The translations under genes were made by a program, and so were the position numbers. DNA of 64,000 nucleotides from Hellea sp039977295. GTDB taxonomy: Bacteria > Pseudomonadota > Alphaproteobacteria > Caulobacterales > Maricaulaceae. This document shows, piece by piece, positions 25,845 to 34,405 of the stretch. The stretch is taken from positions 62,001-126,000 of the forward strand of contig JBDWDN010000011.1 in assembly GCA_039977295.1 (NCBI GenBank), in the 5' to 3' direction. Every line of letters begins with the position of its first letter. Position 1 is the stretch's first letter. The notes below the pieces were generated by a model. The model saw only the letters and a program-made list of their open reading frames with translations, ran no database searches and was not told the DNA's origin.

Positions 25845-28703
25845 ATGCGGGGAACACAATGGAAAGAAGAGTATGTTGACGGGAGTAAGATCAACGAAAT
25901 TTCTTCGATTAAAACCTTTTTCCGAAAAATCCACAAAGTTCAAGAGAAGAATAGAAAAACAGCCAGAGATTTGGAACATAGGCGCGCGCAGCATGCTAAA
26001 CAGCAGATAGGCGTTAACAATGCCCAGTTCACAGTCGCTAGGGAAATTCCTACGGAACTCCAGAATGGATTGTTTCAACCTGGGGCCAATTTCTCTGCAA
26101 GCATAAGAATTTCAAATGCGTCAGGAACAATTCAGGCTGATGATAAACGGGATTTGCGAGGGTTCGCGGTTCGCGTCGAAACAGATGATGACGATGAGAC
26201 CTGTTACGATTTATTGATGACGAATTACCCTGTCTCACATGCTCGTGATGCCAAGCAATTTATGGAATTTGCTCTCGCCTTCTCCGGCAATAAGATTAAG
26301 GCTTTACTGACGTTGTTACTGACCCAGGGACCGTTCGAATTGTTTCGAATGATGCGCAATATTGTTAAGGGTACAGGGCGAAAAGTCGCCAGCCTTGCGG
26401 AAGAGAGCTTTTGGAGCCGATCCGCCTTTGCAATCAATGATTTGGTCGCCGTCCGTTACGCTCTGCGCCCGAAAGGCGAAACTATTTCCAAGGCACCAAA
26501 GGACGCGAGTGCTAATTACTTACGAACTGATTTGGTACAGCGTTTGGCAGAAGGTGATATCATATATGAATTGGTAGTGCAGAGGTTCGCGTCCGAGAAA
26601 ACAACGCCAATTGAAAACGGAGGCGTTGAATGGAAAGAAAAAAACTCCCCGTTCGAAGTCATAGCAGAATTGAAAATTCCAAAACAAGAATTGGAAAGCA
26701 TGGATGCGCAGTTGATGGAAAGAGATGTGGGCCGTCTAGAATTCAACCCATGGATTACAGCCGACGATTTCAGACCGCTTGGGAGCCTCAACCGCGCCCG
26801 CAAATTTGTATATGAGAATAGCGCTGCGTTGCGGTCGCATCGCAGTAAATATATCCCGCCTGTAAGCCTTGGTATGCGGATCTATCGTCCTTTGGTTAAC
26901 GTCATTTTTGCAATAACAAAACCCATCATTTCCTGGCATAAGTTACCCAAGCTTATTGGGTCCTTAAACCTCGAAGTCTTCCGAAATGACCTGCGGAAGT
27001 TTAACCTGTTTGACACCGAAGAACCAAGGGAGTGGCCGGCATCGCGGCAACCGGACCCGGTTCTGAAATCAGATGAAATGGAAGGCCGGCATCCGGAGGG
27101 AAAATTCAATGACCTAAATTGCCCGTTCATGGGCGCAGCGGGTGCTCGGTTTGGACGCAATACGCCGCTTGATGATGTGGAGCCGCACCTTGATGCCAAA
27201 TATGGTTTATTAGATCCCAACCCTTATGATGTTGCTGAACGAATACTGTCCCGTGATACGTTTAAGCCCGCAACGACCTTAAACCTCATGGCTGCTGCGT
27301 GGATCCAATTTATGATCCACGGATGGGTAGATCATAAGAAAATTAACCTGTCTGAAGCGAAAGACGAAGATCTGATTAAAGTGCCTACGGACGGAGGAGA
27401 ATGGCCGGAAAATCCGATGCTTATTCCTAAAACCCAAAACAGCGATACCTTGAAATACGGAAATAAGCATATTCCTGTTTATCATAATGAGATCAGTCAT
27501 TGGTGGGATGGATCCCAGCTCTATGGGTCAGATCTGGAAACGCAGATGAAACTCCGGACGGGGAAAGACGGAAAGCTGAAAACCGCAAAAATTAGAGATA
27601 ATGAAGTGCTTCCAGCGCAGAAGGCTCCGCTAGAAGGCGTTGATGCCACCGGGTTCAACGACAATTACTGGCTTGGCCTCAGCCTGCTCCATACTTTGTT
27701 TACGCTTGAGCATAATGCGATTTGCGACAAGCTCACACGGGAATACCCGACATGGAATGATGACCGCATATTTCAAAAAGCGCGCTTGATTGTTTCGGCG
27801 CTCCTCGCGAAAATTCATACGGTTGAATGGACACCTGCGATATTGGGCCATCCCGCGCTTCAGGTTTCGATGGATGCGAACTGGTGGGGTTTACTAGGCA
27901 AAAAAATTACAGATCAATTAGGACGTTTCAGTGATAGCGAAGCAATTAGCGGTATTTTGGGATCTGTTCCGGATCACCACACCGCCCCTTATGCATTGAC
28001 GGAAGAGTTTTCTATTGTGTATTTTTTGCACCCGCTCATTCCTGATGAAGTGCAACTCCATAATATCAAAGCCAAAACCACCGAAACCGTTGGTCTTCGA
28101 GATATAATAGGCGCCAAATTGCGCGAAAAATATAAAAAGTACTCTATGGAGGATCTCAATTATTCCTTTGGTGTTGCTTATCCGGGCGCCATTTCCTTGA
28201 AAAACTTCCCTAATGTACTGCGTCCGAATGTCAGGTTCGATGGAGAGTTACAAGATCTTGCGGTACGCGACATTGTTAGAGCCCGGGAACGAAATATTCC
28301 GCGCTATAATGATTTTAGAGAAATGCTCCGATTGCCGCGCATAAACTCATTCGCTGGCCTTTCTGCAAACCCGGAATATGCACAAATTTTGTCTGAGCTT
28401 TATGATAATGATATCGATAAAGTCGATACTATGGTCGGTATGTTTGCCGAGACGCCGCCGCAAGGGTTTGGATTCAGCGATACGGCATTCCGTATCTTTA
28501 TTTTGATGGCGTCGAGACGTCTTAAAAGTGACCGGTTTTTTACTTCTGATTACACGCCTGATATGTACACGCCGGAAGGCATAGCTTGGGTTCAGGACAA
28601 TGACATGAAATCCGTTATGCGTCGGCATTATCCGGCCTTAACGCCAGCATTTATTGGTTTGGATAATATTTTCCAACCGTGGAAAGTGTTAAACCGCGAT
28701 TAA
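25845..28703 (+). CDS. Catalase-like domain fused to a PGHS/alpha-dioxygenase-type haem dioxygenase
   Basis: 952 residues with two haem-enzyme modules. Residues about 40-335 form a catalase-like domain. It has distal His50 (RRAQHAK), IRISNA, LRGFAV, and FNPW...RPLGSLNRARKFVY with the catalase proximal pair Arg319/Tyr323. This minimal form recalls coral allene oxide synthase. Residues about 430-952 belong to the animal-type haem peroxidase superfamily. Distal His492 lies in IQFMIHGWVDH, and proximal His729 lies in VYFLHPLIPD with a Tyr (726) exactly three residues before it. That Tyr is the radical residue position of PGH synthase and plant alpha-dioxygenase, so fatty-acid dioxygenation is likelier than plain peroxidase action. 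No signal peptide. First gene of a four-gene operon with ribosome site AGGGGTGGGA. Substrate and product are inferred only. Confidence 0.82.
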   Translation: MRGTQWKEEYVDGSKINEISSIKTFFRKIHKVQEKNRKTARDLEHRRAQHAKQQIGVNNAQFTVAREIPTELQNGLFQPGANFSASIRISNASGTIQADDKRDLRGFAVRVETDDDDETCYDLLMTNYPVSHARDAKQFMEFALAFSGNKIKALLTLLLTQGPFELFRMMRNIVKGTGRKVASLAEESFWSRSAFAINDLVAVRYALRPKGETISKAPKDASANYLRTDLVQRLAEGDIIYELVVQRFASEKTTPIENGGVEWKEKNSPFEVIAELKIPKQELESMDAQLMERDVGRLEFNPWITADDFRPLGSLNRARKFVYENSAALRSHRSKYIPPVSLGMRIYRPLVNVIFAITKPIISWHKLPKLIGSLNLEVFRNDLRKFNLFDTEEPREWPASRQPDPVLKSDEMEGRHPEGKFNDLNCPFMGAAGARFGRNTPLDDVEPHLDAKYGLLDPNPYDVAERILSRDTFKPATTLNLMAAAWIQFMIHGWVDHKKINLSEAKDEDLIKVPTDGGEWPENPMLIPKTQNSDTLKYGNKHIPVYHNEISHWWDGSQLYGSDLETQMKLRTGKDGKLKTAKIRDNEVLPAQKAPLEGVDATGFNDNYWLGLSLLHTLFTLEHNAICDKLTREYPTWNDDRIFQKARLIVSALLAKIHTVEWTPAILGHPALQVSMDANWWGLLGKKITDQLGRFSDSEAISGILGSVPDHHTAPYALTEEFSIVYFLHPLIPDEVQLHNIKAKTTETVGLRDIIGAKLREKYKKYSMEDLNYSFGVAYPGAISLKNFPNVLRPNVRFDGELQDLAVRDIVRARERNIPRYNDFREMLRLPRINSFAGLSANPEYAQILSELYDNDIDKVDTMVGMFAETPPQGFGFSDTAFRIFILMASRRLKSDRFFTSDYTPDMYTPEGIAWVQDNDMKSVMRRHYPALTPAFIGLDNIFQPWKVLNRD

Positions 28704-28717
28704 TTGCGAGAGGGTGT

Positions 28718-30316
28718 ATGCAAGTAAATGTTGATAAGTATTTTGCCGTGTTGCGCAAGATCAGGGCTTTGGCTGCAATCCTAATTGCGTTGCTCTTGGT
28801 TCTGACTTTTGTCTATTTCAAAGTTAGTCAAAACTGGGTGAAATCTGCTAATCTAAAAGGCGAAGAGGCCTTCCTTAAGGGGGCGATTGGAACAGAGGTC
28901 ATGCCGTTGGTCGTTCTTGACGTCTTGCCTGATATGTTTCCAGAAAACTTTCAACCTGCAGGCGTTGAGGCGGGCGACTGGATTGATCAATTCGGCTTTA
29001 TTCGCGACCCGAAAAACGAAGCGTTGCCTGTCGGATTTACTCTCAGTAACAGGCGTCCGAAATCGGGCGCACCCTCACCAGTGCCGTTTGTTGCCTTAAC
29101 CTGCGCTCTTTGTCATTCCACTGAAATTCAGCCCGTTGGGACCAATGAAACACATTTCATTATTGGCCCCGGTAATCGCTCTTTAAACCTATTTTCGTGG
29201 CTTGACGCTTTTCAGGCCTCGATTCTTGACGAAGAAAAGTTGACATTAGAGACGCTGGAAGGGGCCTACCATGAAAAACACGGTCGGAAATACACCCTCT
29301 CAGAAAAACTTATGACGCGGCTCTGGTTAAACGGAATACGTAAATCAATTGGCGCGGGGTTGCCGCGCTTTGACGAACCCTTCGGCCATGGCAAATCAAG
29401 AGATCCAAGCATTGTTGCCGCAGGCCCCACGCGTACCTTCCCCTTCAGAACCATCGTCAGAAGTGCGTTAAACAGGCCAGGTGAGAAGATGGCCGTGTAT
29501 ACGAAAATCTCAACCATTTATTTGCAGAAGAACCGAAGGTGGGCTCAAGTCGATGGCAGTATCAATGATATAGATTTAAGAAGCGCGACCGCGGCCTTCG
29601 CCGCCGGGGCAACGGTTCAAAACTTGAAAATCCCGGAAATAGCCAACACTGTGAAAGAAGCCAGTAAGTTCACCGAAACCTTGCAAGGACCACCCTATGC
29701 AAAACTCTTTCCTGCCCAGGCGGCATTATCGGACCCAGACCTCGTTGAAAGAGGCCGTCAATTATACATGACAAGCTGTAATAGTTGTCACGGCCATCGC
29801 ACAAGCGACGGCCTGGGGTGGGTGAACGGAGCGCGGCACGGGGAAATAATTCCGCTGGAAGAAATTGGGACGGATCCGGAAAGGGTGGTGTTTCGCCATT
29901 ACGAACGTATTACCGCTAAATTGGTTGAGCTCTTCCAAGAGCCACACCCATTTCCTATGGCTCCTGAAAACTTACGCGCGCCAAACGAGGTTGAAAAAAG
30001 GGGTTATGTTGCCGCGCCTATAGAAACGGCTTATTTAAGGGCTCCTTATCTTCATAACGCCAGCGTTATGACCCTCGCTGAGTTAATTAACTTACAGCCA
30101 CGTCGTACCAAGTTCTACCGCGGTAGGAATGCATATGACCCTGAAAATGTTGGGTTCATATCCCCGGCCGAACCAAATGAATTTGTTTATTTCGAATTTG
30201 ATACTAGCTTGCGCGGCAATTCTAATAAAGGGCACGATTACCCGTGGTCCTATGATGACCCAGATCGTGATCCCGCTGAACTGAAAGCTTTGCTTGCCTA
30301 TCTGAAAACTCTTTAA
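28718..30316 (+). CDS. Membrane-anchored di-haem cytochrome c, RoxA-like
   Basis: 532 residues. One N-terminal membrane helix (about 14-35) anchors it with the bulk in the periplasm. Two c-type haem sites are visible, CALCH (129-133) and CNSCH (354-358). The second module ends with RAPYLHNASVMTLAELI, a segment typical of the di-haem peroxidase/RoxA superfamily. RoxA-type proteins are extracellular haem dioxygenases that cleave polyisoprene; MauG-like peroxidases are the alternative. I chose the ATG at 28718 for its GAGAGGG site instead of the upstream ATG overlapping the previous gene. It starts 14 bp after the dioxygenase stop, so it is in the same operon and may oxidise, or take electrons from, the same chemistry. 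Confidence 0.78.
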   Translation: MQVNVDKYFAVLRKIRALAAILIALLLVLTFVYFKVSQNWVKSANLKGEEAFLKGAIGTEVMPLVVLDVLPDMFPENFQPAGVEAGDWIDQFGFIRDPKNEALPVGFTLSNRRPKSGAPSPVPFVALTCALCHSTEIQPVGTNETHFIIGPGNRSLNLFSWLDAFQASILDEEKLTLETLEGAYHEKHGRKYTLSEKLMTRLWLNGIRKSIGAGLPRFDEPFGHGKSRDPSIVAAGPTRTFPFRTIVRSALNRPGEKMAVYTKISTIYLQKNRRWAQVDGSINDIDLRSATAAFAAGATVQNLKIPEIANTVKEASKFTETLQGPPYAKLFPAQAALSDPDLVERGRQLYMTSCNSCHGHRTSDGLGWVNGARHGEIIPLEEIGTDPERVVFRHYERITAKLVELFQEPHPFPMAPENLRAPNEVEKRGYVAAPIETAYLRAPYLHNASVMTLAELINLQPRRTKFYRGRNAYDPENVGFISPAEPNEFVYFEFDTSLRGNSNKGHDYPWSYDDPDRDPAELKALLAYLKTL

Positions 30317-30327
30317 GGGAAGACAAT

Positions 30328-30921
30328 ATGAAAACAACACTCCTGAACAGAAGCCCTATTTGGTTTAATTGTTTTATATATTTTGGAATCTTACTGTTAA
30401 TGGCGTTATGGGTTCCTGAACTGTCAGAAGACCCTCTTTTGGGCCGAATTAAATACACCATATTTGCTTGTATATTGATGGTCATTCCCGCTGTTCTAAC
30501 CTATTTATTTAGAACAATCGGCCCTCGCATAGCCTATACGTCTAATGTTTTGTGGTTATTTAGTTTTTTCCTATTTCTCTTTCATGCCTATTTGACAATC
30601 TTTGTTTACTTTGGCGGCATCCGCGAAAGTATTGACGGGCAAGGGGATGTAATTGGAATTTTAAATATGATTCTGACGGTGTGGTGGATACTCAATATTA
30701 TTCTACTGTTCACCGTCGGACTTATGAACAGGGGTATTCGGTTTCAACACGCATTGTTAATGCTTGCTATTATTGTTGCCTTCCTTTTCACCGTTCTCAG
30801 ACGAACAGGCAGCGTCTTCTCATTTGGAGTTCTTGTTTCTATCGTCCTCATGACGGGCATTATTGTCTATTTTATAGTTTTGAGAAAATCGACACCGGCA
30901 ACAATTCCGAGGTTATCATGA
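30328..30921 (+). CDS. Six-helix membrane protein of unknown function
   Basis: 197 residues that are almost entirely hydrophobic, with about six predicted membrane segments (near residues 10-30, 37-60, 68-95, 105-130, 137-157 and 163-187) and short loops. I do not recognise a family. It starts 11 bp after the cytochrome gene and its stop overlaps the next start as ATGA, so it is translationally coupled in the operon. It could anchor the complex, handle electrons from the quinone pool or move a lipid substrate; none of this is visible in the sequence. Confidence 0.75.
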   Translation: MKTTLLNRSPIWFNCFIYFGILLLMALWVPELSEDPLLGRIKYTIFACILMVIPAVLTYLFRTIGPRIAYTSNVLWLFSFFLFLFHAYLTIFVYFGGIRESIDGQGDVIGILNMILTVWWILNIILLFTVGLMNRGIRFQHALLMLAIIVAFLFTVLRRTGSVFSFGVLVSIVLMTGIIVYFIVLRKSTPATIPRLS

Positions 30922-32270
30922 CAGAAAATAAAGGCTTTGATGCCGCCCTGAAATACCCGCTTTTCGATTCCATTTTTAATCGTCGAACCAGACGTATTGC
31001 AAAAGGCCTTGATGAGATTGGCGCTGGGAGCCTCAGTTATAAACCCACGTCAAAACCAGAACCATTGGGTGAATTGGAAGAGGCGTTATTGATCGCTATG
31101 ACTGGGGTTACAGGATATACATTCCCAGATCGTCCGTTTCAGGATCATTCGGGCGAAGATATAATGGGAACACCGAATGTCTATATGCCCGGGCGCTCTG
31201 CTGGCAGCCCTGACAACGTTCAGGCTACTCATTTTTTCTTGATAAATGACGAAGGGACCTATTACCTCAAAAAGAACCTTGATGTCGAAAATATCGATTT
31301 TAGTCCTTCAAATTTGATTGAGCGCGCGCGCGCCAGTAAACAAAAAATCTCCGACGAACGTTTGGAGTATCCGCGCAAATTTCCATATTATCTCGACTCA
31401 AACCGCTTCATGTCAAATAAGCCTGGGACAACAATTATTGTGCCTGTCCTTGATACAACACCTCAATACATTAACGGCATGATGTATTTACTCACCCAAC
31501 CAGAAGGCCATAAACCGGCTTTCCTGGATGATAAATATTTCTATCGTTTAGCGGGCGTTAAAAAACATGTGAAGTCCGGATATCTGAATAAGGATATCAT
31601 GGTGCCTTTGGGTTTATTAGGAACATTTCGCGCCGACATGGAAGTTGGCATGCTCATGCAAAACCTCTTTTTAACCACTCAAGCCATGGGCTTGGGCGGA
31701 TGGATCCATGCCTCCTTCGGGCCACCATTTTTACTTGGAAATCATCCTCAATATGCCGACAACCCGGAAGTTGACGGGCTAGGATTAGGGTTTCGCTATG
31801 AGCTTCCCAAAAGAAGGTTGAAAAACCCAGCAACTTGGCTGGGCGCCATAAGGAAAGCGCGTGCTAACCCGGTTGGCCTTACCGGCATAATCGAAGGTCT
31901 CTGCCCGCCCTATCATAGTAATATGGACGCCGCTGTTGATGCGCTGCTTGAATTGAAATATGGCGAGAAGGGCGCGTATAAAGACACGGATTACTTTGAG
32001 ACGATTTTCAAGGCGGACGGCGGCAAAAGATACCTTGAAGAAGTCCCGCATTATAACAAACAAGTCGAGATTGTCTGCAAAGACGTTTGTAACTGGATAT
32101 ACGACACGCACGGCCGTTTCCCGGCACATGTAGACGCAATGTTCGTGCCCGGCATATGGCTGCAAGCCCATCACCTGGATCTGGATTATTATGACCATCT
32201 TTTCAAAACCGGAAAAGGCGTCGGATACAGTCAAACTCAAAAGCAACATGAAGATTTATGGCATGTTTAA
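30918..32270 (+). CDS. Nitroreductase-like protein (putative FMN enzyme)
   Basis: 450 residues from the ATG at 30918, which overlaps the previous stop (ATGA). The frame is open further upstream, but that part only shadows the membrane protein gene. Two segments resemble the nitroreductase/SagB fold: RSAGSPDNVQATHFFLI with a following Tyr-Tyr, like the FMN-contacting N-terminal strand, and GMLMQNLFLTTQAMGLGG, like the conserved 'QNLLLAAxxxGLG' helix. No export signal is seen. If it binds FMN it could reduce an enone or quinone product of the operon's oxidation steps. The family call is moderate and the function is inference. Last gene of the operon. Confidence 0.6.
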   Translation: MTENKGFDAALKYPLFDSIFNRRTRRIAKGLDEIGAGSLSYKPTSKPEPLGELEEALLIAMTGVTGYTFPDRPFQDHSGEDIMGTPNVYMPGRSAGSPDNVQATHFFLINDEGTYYLKKNLDVENIDFSPSNLIERARASKQKISDERLEYPRKFPYYLDSNRFMSNKPGTTIIVPVLDTTPQYINGMMYLLTQPEGHKPAFLDDKYFYRLAGVKKHVKSGYLNKDIMVPLGLLGTFRADMEVGMLMQNLFLTTQAMGLGGWIHASFGPPFLLGNHPQYADNPEVDGLGLGFRYELPKRRLKNPATWLGAIRKARANPVGLTGIIEGLCPPYHSNMDAAVDALLELKYGEKGAYKDTDYFETIFKADGGKRYLEEVPHYNKQVEIVCKDVCNWIYDTHGRFPAHVDAMFVPGIWLQAHHLDLDYYDHLFKTGKGVGYSQTQKQHEDLWHV

Positions 32271-32418
32271 TTGGAGGCAATGAGGGTGCCTGTAATTTAA
32301 CATTCTTCAGAATTTCATTAGAAAAGAAAGCGCTCCACATTGAAGTTAGGATCACTGTTTTTTAGACTCTGAGAAATATTGCTATAAAATAAATGCTCAA
32401 TGCTTTGAATCGTGAGAC

Positions 32419-32662
32419 TTTAAATGGAGATCTTGCGAAATTTTGTGCAAATTTACGTCAAGAAATTGCTACGACAAATGCTGTGATAGAGAGCCTTTTC
32501 AATCTTCATAAAACAGAACCTATCCGAAGAAAAACTTTCTAAACCCGCAAAGAGGCCCACCGGGACGCATTCGATTATGTCAAATTATTCTACAATTTAA
32601 AACGCAGGGTCGCTAACAATAGGATGTTGTTACCTGGTGGAAGAGAGATCGCAATAAAATGA
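32419..32662 (+). pseudogene. Second decayed IS3-family transposase remnant
   Basis: In one frame FKWRS...SRNCYD is readable. After a one-base shift it continues as NAVIESLFNLHKTEPIRRKTF, a stop, then TRKEAHRDAFDYVKLFYN and LKRRVANNRMLLP. This is the IS3 OrfB C-terminus with the catalytic Glu context (AVIES) and the FDYIEMFYN-like tail. It carries one frameshift and one nonsense codon. It has the same orientation as the remnant near 23.0 kb but is a different, diverged copy. It lies against the broken 3' end of the transketolase gene, so this insertion probably broke it. The 150 bp before it (32271-32418) holds nothing recognised. Confidence 0.82.
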
Positions 32663-33623
32663 ATTTACAAAGTGTCCATAAAGTAAGGGGAGCATCACTG
32701 TCCTTGGCCCGTTTTTTTTCTGATTTCCAATCTGGGCCTAAATCACCAGAGAACACACGATTAAAAGTTTCCTTTTGATCAGACCCATTGAGACATTTCA
32801 ACCAATTTTCTCGGAATTTCTTGCCACGCTGCGCGGGTTGCGCCCAAAGATCGTAGACACTTCTAGGCACATCAAATGGCTGAAAATTCCATTTTAAATT
32901 TGTCTTGGTTGTAGCAATCTCATCTTCCCCAAGCGGTGAGCCCTGTACTTTATTCGTGCCGCTTTTATTCGGAGAACCTTTACCGATTGTCGTTTTACAA
33001 GCGATAAGGGTAGGTCGGTCTGATTGTTGCGATTGGCGTAGAGCATCTGCAATCTCGACCCTATTATGCCCGTCAATTTTGAGGACTTTCCATCCACTTG
33101 CCGCAAATCTTGCTGATTGATCTGTAGAGTCTGACAGAGAGACAGCACCATCAATTGTGATATTATTGTCATCCCAAAGCACAATTAGTTTATTGAGTCT
33201 CAAATGTCCCGCAAGAGAAATCGCTTCTTGGCTTATGCCTTCCATTAAACAACCGTCACCTGCAATTACGTAGGTATAATGGTCAACCAGTTCATCGCCA
33301 AATTGAACATTTAAATGACGCTCTGCAATTGCAAACCCGACGGCGTTAGCAATACCTTGTCCTAAGGGTCCTGTAGTCGTTTCAACGCCAGAGGTGTGAC
33401 CATATTCTGGATGCCCGGCTGTTATAGACCCAAGTTGCCGAAAATTTTTCAATTGCTCGAGGGTTACATCTTGATAGCCCGTAAGATGCAGCAAACTATA
33501 TAACAACATTGAGCCGTGTCCGGCTGACAAGATAAACCTGTCGCGATCAGGCCATTCTGGATTTGAGGGATCAAATTTCAGAAATTGAGAAAACAAAACG
33601 GTGGCCACATCAGCCATCCCCAT
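32613..33623 (-). pseudogene. tkt: Truncated transketolase
   Basis: The 336-codon frame matches only the N-terminal thiamine-diphosphate half of transketolase (normally about 660 residues): MGMADVATVLF, RDRFILSAGHGSMLLYSLLH, the cofactor region GDGCLMEGISQEA and TIGKGSPNK. Homology stops near 32.71 kb, where the frame runs into IS3 remnant sequence on the other strand; the pyrimidine-binding and C-terminal domains are missing. The N-terminus is damaged too: the usual leading 25-30 residues, with the SGHPG motif, are replaced by FSRLDK after a stop codon. It lies 51 bp downstream of the transaldolase gene. An active enzyme is very unlikely, so transketolase for xylose use must come from elsewhere. 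Confidence 0.88.
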
Positions 33624-33674
33624 TGGCTTATCCAGTCGTGAAAATTAGGCGACATATTTATGAGAAACGTTTCG

Positions 33675-34328
33675 CTATATAATCGATTGCCCCGTTGCTT
33701 CCCAATCTCTCATGAACGCAGCGAGACCGTTATCTGTCAAAGCATGATTTGCGAGAGACTTAATAACAGCGGGGGGCGATGTAATCACATCCGCTCCAAT
33801 TAAAGCACATTCTTTGACGTGATTTACATTACGGATTGAGGCAGCAAGAATTTCAGTCTCATATCCATAATTGTCGTAAACGGTTCTGATCTCTTCAATT
33901 AGATCGATACCATTTAAGGTCAAATCATCTAATCGGCCAATAAATGGCGAAATGTAGGTTGCACCACATTTTGCCGCGAGAAGAGCTTGGTTCGCAGAAA
34001 AACACAACGTAACATTCGTTGGGACATCTTTATCAGACAGTGTTTTACAGGCCTTTAGCCCTTCAAGAGTGAGGGGCAGCTTTACGCAGACATTGTCTGA
34101 TATCTTGCGTAAAGTTTCACCTTCTTCAATCATACCTTGCGCATCTGAGGCAACAACTTCTGCCGAAACATGTCCCGGTGTTAGCTTGCAAATTTCTGCG
34201 ATCACATTTTTAAAATCGCGACCTGATTTAGCGATTATTGAAGGGTTCGTCGTGACGCCATCCACAAGACCAATGTCGGCTAGTTCTGCGATTGCAACCA
34301 AGTCAGCACTATCAATAAAAAATTTCAT
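33675..34328 (-). CDS. Transaldolase / fructose-6-phosphate aldolase-type protein
   Basis: 217 residues, the short TalC/MipB/FSA form. It begins MKFFIDSADL, with VTTNPSII, the Schiff-base lysine Lys83 in CVKLPLTLEG, and SPFIGRLDD. The enzyme belongs to the non-oxidative pentose phosphate pathway (or cleaves fructose 6-phosphate), which is needed to use xylulose 5-phosphate made by the xylA and xylB products. It lies downstream of a GH10 xylanase gene on the same strand and upstream of the broken transketolase, so the group was probably one LacI-controlled operon. Confidence 0.9.
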   Translation of the reverse strand: MKFFIDSADLVAIAELADIGLVDGVTTNPSIIAKSGRDFKNVIAEICKLTPGHVSAEVVASDAQGMIEEGETLRKISDNVCVKLPLTLEGLKACKTLSDKDVPTNVTLCFSANQALLAAKCGATYISPFIGRLDDLTLNGIDLIEEIRTVYDNYGYETEILAASIRNVNHVKECALIGADVITSPPAVIKSLANHALTDNGLAAFMRDWEATGQSII

Positions 34329-34405
34329 GGTAAGACACCTATTTAATTACTCGTGAGGATTGATTTCAGAAAGATTTTGTGAAGACCTAAAGTCCTTCGA
34401 CATCA

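Noticed and set aside
28679..28717. Cytochrome start overlapping the dioxygenase stop
   Set aside because: The ATG at 28718 has a clear GAGAGGG site and directly precedes the membrane anchor; the extension adds charged residues without a site.
30681..30917. 79-codon N-terminal extension of the nitroreductase-like frame
   Set aside because: It overlaps the membrane protein gene entirely and reads as a frame shadow; the ATG at 30918 overlaps the upstream stop in the usual coupled way.
32271..32418. Possible transcription terminator AGGCA/TGCCT after the nitroreductase-like gene
   Set aside because: The stem has only five pairs and lacks a T-tract, so it is not supported.
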